Positions 58,730-64,000 of a DNA stretch of 64,000 bases are shown one piece after another. Position 1 is the first letter of the stretch. Each line of letters begins with the position of its first letter. A model generated the notes under the pieces. It searched no databases and was not told the origin of the DNA. It saw nothing but the letters and a program-made list of their open reading frames with translations. Position numbers and translations under genes: made by a program. The DNA comes from Rikenellaceae bacterium (GTDB lineage Bacteria > Bacteroidota > Bacteroidia > Bacteroidales > Rikenellaceae), in the NCBI GenBank assembly GCA_902363575.1, contig CABJAJ010000002.1, forward strand, positions 496,001 through 560,000. Reading direction: 5' to 3'.

Positions 58730-59497
58730 CTATGCGAGCGCCTTGCACTCCAGGCGGCGGCGGTAGGTCTCGTCGCCGAATGTAAGGAAGCGGTATTGCG
58801 GCGCATGGTTTTCCCCCGCCCGCAGGCCGTAATGGTCGAGCAGACGGGCTACATGGCGTGCCACGGCAGGCGACGGATCGATGACCGTCACGCCGTGTCC
58901 GGCGACGATCCGCTCGAAAAGCGGCATCAGGAAGGGGTAATGGGTGCATCCCAGCACCACCTGGTCGGCGCCGCGGCGGAGCATCTCCTCCATCGCGCGG
59001 CGGACGCACGCCTCGGCCTCGGGCGTTTGCTCCCGATCCTGCTCGACCAGCTCGACGAACCCTTCGCCGACGGCGGCGACGACCTCGACCCCTTCGGCAT
59101 AGCGGGCCGCCGTGCGGCGGAACAGGTCGCCCTCCAGACTGCGGGCCGTGGCCAGCACCCCCACCACTCCGCTGCGGGTGTTCAGGCAGGCGGGTTTCAC
59201 GGCCGGCTCCATCCCGACGATGGGCGTCGAGGAGTACTTGGCCCTGAGGAAGTCGATGGCGGCGGCAGTGGCCGTGTTGCAGGCGACCACCACCAGCTTG
59301 CAACCCGCATCCAGCAGCGTCGCAACGGCCCGGTCGGCCAGCGTGCGGATCTCCTCGGCAGGACGCGAGCCGTAGGGACAGTTCTTTCCGTCGCCCAGGT
59401 AAACGAGCGACTCGCGGGGCAACGCGCGGCGCAGCTCCCGCCAGACCGTCAGTCCGCCGAGACCCGAATCGTAAACGCCTATGGGGTTGTCATTCAT
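58730..59497 (-). CDS. murI: Glutamate racemase
   Basis: The 255-residue enzyme makes D-glutamate for peptidoglycan. The two catalytic cysteines are Cys73 (VVACNTATA) and Cys184 (LGCTHYP), with Asp10 in GVYDSGLGG and the YLGDGKNCPYG loop also conserved. The length fits the family. Its start overlaps the end of aroK by 8 nt, and it closes the parE-parC-aroK-murI run. A weak hairpin lies about 10 nt after the stop (58704-58723). Confidence 0.96.
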   Translation of the reverse strand: MNDNPIGVYDSGLGGLTVWRELRRALPRESLVYLGDGKNCPYGSRPAEEIRTLADRAVATLLDAGCKLVVVACNTATAAAIDFLRAKYSSTPIVGMEPAVKPACLNTRSGVVGVLATARSLEGDLFRRTAARYAEGVEVVAAVGEGFVELVEQDREQTPEAEACVRRAMEEMLRRGADQVVLGCTHYPFLMPLFERIVAGHGVTVIDPSPAVARHVARLLDHYGLRAGENHAPQYRFLTFGDETYRRRLECKALA

Positions 59498-60014
59498 CCT
59501 GTTTCAAAAGCTTTACGAGCGATGCCACAAGCTCTTCGTCGCTCAGATCGGCTCCCTCCAGCGTGTAACGGGCCCGCAGGTAAAAAGGCTCCCGTTCGGC
59601 CATGTTGCGGGTCATGAAATCCAGCAGCTCCCCGTCGTCGAGTCCCCTGAGCCGCGGCCTCTTCTGCCGTCCGTACGGGGTCAGGCGCGCAGCGATCTGG
59701 GCTGCCGGACGCCGGATATAGACGCTCGTTCCCGACCGGTTGAGCCGCTCCATATTGTCCTCCCAGCACGGAAGACCGCCACCCGTGGAGACCACCCGAT
59801 CCCCGCCCTCCGCGATGAGGCGTTCGAGGGCGGCCCGTTCCTGTCGGCGGAAATACGCCTCGCCCTCGTACCGGAAAATATCGGCCACGGCAGCCCCTTC
59901 GGCCTGCTCCACCAGTGCGTCGGTGTCGGCGAAACCGAACCCGAGCCGGCGGGCCAGCCGGCGGCCGATCGAGGTCTTGCCGCACCCCATGTATCCGACC
60001 AGGAACAGCAGCAT
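59490..60014 (-). CDS. aroK: Shikimate kinase
   Basis: The 174-residue kinase phosphorylates shikimate at the 3-OH in the chorismate pathway. It starts at 60014 (MLLFLVGYMG); a longer frame lies inside parC. The P-loop is GYMGCGKTS (residues 7-15), the shikimate site is FADTDALVE, the STGGGLPC motif holds the substrate-binding glycines, and RPRLRG is the lid. It lies 4 nt after parC and overlaps murI by 8 nt. Confidence 0.95.
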   Translation of the reverse strand: MLLFLVGYMGCGKTSIGRRLARRLGFGFADTDALVEQAEGAAVADIFRYEGEAYFRRQERAALERLIAEGGDRVVSTGGGLPCWEDNMERLNRSGTSVYIRRPAAQIAARLTPYGRQKRPRLRGLDDGELLDFMTRNMAEREPFYLRARYTLEGADLSDEELVASLVKLLKQDE

Positions 60015-60018
60015 CCGC

Positions 60019-62733
60019 TCAGAACAGGTTGAGCTGTTCGGGATCGAATGTCCCGTCGTCCCCGTCGCCGGCAGGTCGTTCGATCTCGAAATCGACCTCG
60101 TGCGTCGGCTCTGCGACCGCCGCGTCATGCGACGGCTCGGAAGCCGTCCCCCGATCGGGCTCCCCGTCATCCCCTTCGACCGGTGCCGAGGGGATTTCCG
60201 GCTCGATGAATGTCACCGTCTTTACATCAAAGGTGGTCAGCCGCTTGCCCTTGGCGCGGTGGCTCTTGACCCCCACGAATTCGTCCGTCTCGATCTCGTC
60301 CGCAGGGCGGGCCGCCTGAGCCCCCCGGTAGGCGATCCGCAGCTTCGAGCCCGCACACCGGGTCATGGCCGTAAGCTCCGCCTGCCCCTCCTCGTCGAGG
60401 AAGGTTTGCAGCTTTTCGCTCCGCTCGGCCGTGAAGCGCTTGAGGTAATAATAGTGCTGTTCGCGGTCGAAATAGACCACCGAATAGACCCGGTCGGGTA
60501 CGTATTTCTCGACCCGCACGGTTTCGTCGGGGAAGTGTTGGAGCAGGTCGTAGCCGGTGATGTAGTATTGGTGTTTCGACGTAAAGACGATGATACGGTC
60601 GTCGCCCTCGAACTCCCCGACCAGCACGCCGCGACCGTCCGTGTTGAGCTTGCGCACATCCTCGTCGTACCAGATGTTCTGTCCGCCCAGGGTCGAGGCG
60701 CCCCGCTCCTTCACCACGATCTTGTGGATGCCGTAACGCGAGAACAGGTTGCCCTGGCTCTGGCGCCCCTTGATGGCCACAGTCGAGAAATCGAGCTCCA
60801 CGATCACCTTTTTCAGGCGGGGACGGGGCTTGAAATAGACCTTGAGCACCTCGGCCTCGCCGTTGGGATTGACCGAGAGGTAGAGGATTTCGCTCTTGGG
60901 CGTGCCCTTGGTCAGCTGGTACTCCTTGTCGCGGGTGATTCCCTTGACGGGGCACCGTTTCATCATGATCGGCCCGTTCTTGCCATCGCGGTAGAGCACA
61001 TTGTAGATCGTGCGTTCGTCGTTGCGCTTGAACACCCCGATGTAGTAGATGCCCTTGTCGAAGAATGCTTTGTCGCTCACCTTGGTTATCACATAGCGGC
61101 CGTCGCGCGTCATCACGATCACGTCATCGATGTCGGAGCAGTCGCAGACGAACTCCCCGTCGCGCATCGACTTGCCGATGCCGAAGAAGCCCTCGGCCCG
61201 GTCCACGTAGAGTTTGGCGTTGGTGACGGCGACCTTCGTAGCCTCGATCGAATCGAAAGCGCGAAGCTCGGTGCGTCGCTCGCGCCCCTTGCCGTATTTC
61301 TCGCGGATGCGCTCGTAGTAGGCCACCGCATAGTCCGTCAGGTGATCCAGGTGGTAGCGCGTGTTCTCCATCTCCTGCTCGATCTGCCGGATTTCGTTGT
61401 CGGCTCGCTCGCTGTCGTAACGCGAGATGCGGATGAATTTAAGCTCCGTCAGACGTTGCACGTCCTCGGGCGTCACCTCGCGGCGCAACTGGTTTTTGTA
61501 GGGCTCCAACCCCTTGTCCACGGCGGCATAGGCGGCCTCGCGCGTGCGGCATCCCTCGATGAGCTGGTAGAGCTTGTGCTCGATGAAGATGCGTTCGAGC
61601 GAGGCGGCGTGCCAGGCCTCGGCCAGCTCCGCAAGGCGGATTTCGAGCTCCCTGCCGAGCAGGAAGCGAGTATGCTCGGCCGAGCGGCGCAGGATTTCGC
61701 TCACCCCGAGGAAATGGGGCTTGTCCTCCCAGATCACGCAGGCGTTCGGGGCGATCGACACCTCGCAGTCGGTGAAGGCGTAGAGCGCGTCGATGGTCTT
61801 GTCGCTCGACTCGTCGGCGGCGACCTGCACGATGATTTCGACCTTCTCGGCCGTGTTGTCATCGACCTTGCGGATTTTGATTTTGCCCCGCTCGTTGGCC
61901 TTGACGATCGATTCCTTGATCGACTCGGTGGTGGTCGTGTAGGGTATTTCGGTGATGGCGAGCGTGCGTTTGTCGATCTTCGAGATGCGGGCCCGCACCT
62001 TGACCGACCCGCCCCGCAGTCCGTCGTTGTAACGCCCCACGTCGATCATGCCGCCCGTCGGGAAGTCGGGATAGAGCACGAACTCCTGTCCGCGCAGGTG
62101 GGCGATCGCCGCGTTGATGAGCTCGTTGAAGTTGTGGGGCAGGATTTTGGAGGCGAGTCCGACGGCGATGCCGTCGGCCCCCTGCGCCAGCAGAAGCGGG
62201 AACTTCACGGGCAGCGTGACGGGCTCCTCGTTACGGCCGTCGTAGGAGCGCATCCATTCGGTGGTCTTCTTGTTGAAAACCACGTCGAGCGCGAATTTCG
62301 ACAGCCGCGCCTCGATGTATCGGCCGGCGGCGGCCTCGTCGCCCGTGAGGATATTTCCCCAGTTGCCCTGGCAGTCGATCAGCAGGTCTTTCTGCCCGAG
62401 CTGCACCAGCGCGTCCTTGATAGAGGCGTCGCCGTGGGGATGGTACTGCATGGTCTGGCCCACGATGTTGGCCACCTTGTTGTAGCGTCCGTCGTCCACG
62501 GCACGCATCGCATGGAGGATGCGCCGCTGCACGGGTTTCAGGCCGTCCTCCACATGGGGCACGGCCCGCTCGAGGATCACATAGGAGGCGTAATCCAGAA
62601 ACCAGTTTTTATACATGCCCGTCAGCTTGCGCACGCCCCCCTCCTCCGAGGTGAGGCGGCTGTACTTGCCCGCTCTGCCCGGCGCGGGCTGTCCGACGGG
62701 TTCCTGTTCGATGATATCGTTCTCTTCTGCCAT
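60019..62733 (-). CDS. parC: DNA topoisomerase IV subunit A
   Basis: The 904-residue subunit cuts and rejoins DNA to unlink chromosomes. The likely start is at 62733 (MAEEND), with an in-frame ATG at 62739 two codons earlier. The catalytic tyrosine is at about residue 139 (GRYIEARL), after DGLKPVQRRIL and HPHGDASIKD, where quinolone-resistance changes occur. The C-terminal part (from about 500) forms the beta-pinwheel and ends in an acidic tail. It lacks a GyrA box and lies 15 nt after parE, so it is ParC rather than GyrA. Confidence 0.93.
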   Translation of the reverse strand: MAEENDIIEQEPVGQPAPGRAGKYSRLTSEEGGVRKLTGMYKNWFLDYASYVILERAVPHVEDGLKPVQRRILHAMRAVDDGRYNKVANIVGQTMQYHPHGDASIKDALVQLGQKDLLIDCQGNWGNILTGDEAAAGRYIEARLSKFALDVVFNKKTTEWMRSYDGRNEEPVTLPVKFPLLLAQGADGIAVGLASKILPHNFNELINAAIAHLRGQEFVLYPDFPTGGMIDVGRYNDGLRGGSVKVRARISKIDKRTLAITEIPYTTTTESIKESIVKANERGKIKIRKVDDNTAEKVEIIVQVAADESSDKTIDALYAFTDCEVSIAPNACVIWEDKPHFLGVSEILRRSAEHTRFLLGRELEIRLAELAEAWHAASLERIFIEHKLYQLIEGCRTREAAYAAVDKGLEPYKNQLRREVTPEDVQRLTELKFIRISRYDSERADNEIRQIEQEMENTRYHLDHLTDYAVAYYERIREKYGKGRERRTELRAFDSIEATKVAVTNAKLYVDRAEGFFGIGKSMRDGEFVCDCSDIDDVIVMTRDGRYVITKVSDKAFFDKGIYYIGVFKRNDERTIYNVLYRDGKNGPIMMKRCPVKGITRDKEYQLTKGTPKSEILYLSVNPNGEAEVLKVYFKPRPRLKKVIVELDFSTVAIKGRQSQGNLFSRYGIHKIVVKERGASTLGGQNIWYDEDVRKLNTDGRGVLVGEFEGDDRIIVFTSKHQYYITGYDLLQHFPDETVRVEKYVPDRVYSVVYFDREQHYYYLKRFTAERSEKLQTFLDEEGQAELTAMTRCAGSKLRIAYRGAQAARPADEIETDEFVGVKSHRAKGKRLTTFDVKTVTFIEPEIPSAPVEGDDGEPDRGTASEPSHDAAVAEPTHEVDFEIERPAGDGDDGTFDPEQLNLF

Positions 62734-62748
62734 AATCAATCCGGGTTA

Positions 62749-64000
62749 TCAGGACAGGGGGCCCAGATCTTCGGCCACGATGTCCTCCTCGATGCGCAGG
62801 TTGTCGATGATGAAGCCCTGCCGCTCGTAGCTGTTCTTGCCCATGTAGAACTCCAGCATGTCGTGAATGGGATCGTCCTTCGTCAGACGCACCCGGTCAA
62901 GACGCATCCCCTCGCCGATGAATTCGCGGAACTCGTCAGGAGAGATCTCTCCCAGGCCCTTGAAGCGGGTGATCTCGGGGTTGGCGCCCAGCCGTTTGAG
63001 CGCCCTTTGGCGCTCCTCCTCCGAATAGCAGTAAACCGTCTCCTTGCGGTTGCGCACGCGGAACAGCGGGGTCTGCAGCACGAACAGGTGGCCGCCCCGG
63101 ATCACGTCGGGGAAAAACTGGAGGAAAAAGGTCATCAGCAGCAGGCGGATGTGCATGCCGTCCACGTCGGCATCGGTGGCGATGACCACCTTGTTGTAGC
63201 GCAGGTTGTCCATGTCCTCCTCGATGTTGAGGGCGGCCTGCAGGAGATTGAACTCCTCGTTCTCATAGACGACCTTCTTGGTCAGCCCGAAGCAGTTGAG
63301 CGGCTTTCCGCGGAGCGAGAAGACGGCTTGCGTGCGCACGTCGCGGCTCTTGGTGATCGACCCGGAGGCCGAGTTGCCCTCCGTAATGAAGATCATCGAC
63401 TGCTCGGCATCGTCGCACCTGTCCGTGAGGTGGACTTTGCAGTCCCGCAGCTTGCGGTTGTTGAGCGAAACCTTTTTGGCCGTTTCGCGGGCCTTTTTCT
63501 GGATGCCCGAAATGGCCTTTCGCTCCTTCTCGTTCTCGACGATCTTGCGCTGGATGGTCTGGGCCGTGTCGGGATGCTTGTGCAGGTAATTGTCGAGCTG
63601 CTGACCGAGGAAATCGACCACGAAATTGCGCATCGAGACCCCCGGCTCGATCTCCTTCGACCCGAGCTTGATTTTGGTCTGCGACTCGAAAACCGGGTCG
63701 TTCACCTTGACCGAGATGGCCGCGATGATGGAGGTGCGGACGTCCGAAGGATCGTAGTCCTTGTGGTAAAACTCCTTGAGCGTCTTGGCGATCGCCTCGC
63801 GGAAAGCCGTCTGGTGGGTGCCTCCCTGCGAGGTGTACTGTCCGTTCACGAACGAGAAATAGCTCTCCCCGTAACCCGTTCCGTGGGTAATGGCCACCTC
63901 GATATCCGTGCCCGAGAGGTGGATCGGCGCATAGAGCGGCTCCTCGGTCATGTTCTCGTAGAGCAGGTCGAGCAGGCCGTTTTTCGAGACATAGGCATTG
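62749..64000 (-). CDS. parE: DNA topoisomerase IV subunit B, 5' end outside the window
   Basis: The last 417 or so codons are present; the frame runs open to the window edge ([16 protein letters not shown] before the first internal Met). The TOPRIM metal site is complete: [10 protein letters not shown] and [11 protein letters not shown]. The C-terminal motif [18 protein letters not shown] and the [18 protein letters not shown] region follow ParE. The N-terminal ATPase part lies beyond the window. It is upstream of parC, so the two form one unit with aroK and murI. Confidence 0.94.
   Translation of the reverse strand, partial: NAYVSKNGLLDLLYENMTEEPLYAPIHLSGTDIEVAITHGTGYGESYFSFVNGQYTSQGGTHQTAFREAIAKTLKEFYHKDYDPSDVRTSIIAAISVKVNDPVFESQTKIKLGSKEIEPGVSMRNFVVDFLGQQLDNYLHKHPDTAQTIQRKIVENEKERKAISGIQKKARETAKKVSLNNRKLRDCKVHLTDRCDDAEQSMIFITEGNSASGSITKSRDVRTQAVFSLRGKPLNCFGLTKKVVYENEEFNLLQAALNIEEDMDNLRYNKVVIATDADVDGMHIRLLLMTFFLQFFPDVIRGGHLFVLQTPLFRVRNRKETVYCYSEEERQRALKRLGANPEITRFKGLGEISPDEFREFIGEGMRLDRVRLTKDDPIHDMLEFYMGKNSYERQGFIIDNLRIEEDIVAEDLGPLS

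Overview
The window reads as a chromosomal segment of a GC-rich gut Bacteroidota, most like Alistipes (Rikenellaceae); the genus is inference. The reasons are TonB-dependent receptors with carboxypeptidase-like N-domains, BACON-domain lipoproteins, lipoproteins with acidic residues after the lipid cysteine (Bacteroidetes surface-export signal), a DoxX-type BT_3928 protein, and many promoters of the Bacteroidetes form TTTG - about 19-20 nt - TAnnTTTG. Most genes lie on the minus strand.

Layout. 1-4640 (+): 3' part of an M16 peptidase, then an LTA-synthase-like membrane sulfatase. 5083-15018 (-): a five-gene operon, in transcription order a large repetitive BACON surface lipoprotein, a DNA/RNA non-specific endonuclease lipoprotein, a secreted endonuclease/exonuclease/phosphatase, a TonB-dependent receptor and an OB-fold-like DUF5689 lipoprotein. 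Together they look like a dedicated extracellular nucleic-acid harvesting system. 15321-19043 (-): Sua5/TsaC, DUF4199, a GT2 glycosyltransferase, DUF4293, and mltG, which is preceded by a five-copy 75-bp repeat carrying promoter-like boxes. 19544-19682 (+): a signal recognition particle RNA gene with its own promoter and terminator. 19894-26267 (-): DUF2089/YIP1-like pair, a PH-like membrane protein, and a beta-barrel/TPR pair. 26372: an OsmC-like gene (+). 26851-32173 (-): TolC/RND/adaptor efflux operon. 32234-38874 (-): sufB, an Fe-S-flavoprotein-like gene, sufC, sufD, sufS, tmk and a DoxX-like gene in one tight operon. 38978-39069: tRNA-Ser(GCT).

39338-41950 holds a LytTR regulator and small unknown proteins. 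42032-46400 (-) is a second TonB receptor with a surface beta-helix lipoprotein, divergent from a GH13 alpha-glucosidase gene (46549-48309, +). 48494-49462 is a manganese catalase. 49823-52325 is a visibly AT-richer island with a MACPF-domain lipoprotein resembling Bacteroidales secreted antimicrobial proteins and an unknown Cys/His protein. 52447-64000 (-) returns to core genes: a TapB-like exported protein, a TPR-membrane-HTH regulator, a LolA-like protein, ftsK, murI, aroK, parC and the 3' part of parE.

The best candidates for new biology are the nucleic-acid harvesting operon with its phase-variation-prone C9 tract, the MACPF island, the promoter-bearing repeat array before mltG, and the flavoprotein embedded in the suf operon.
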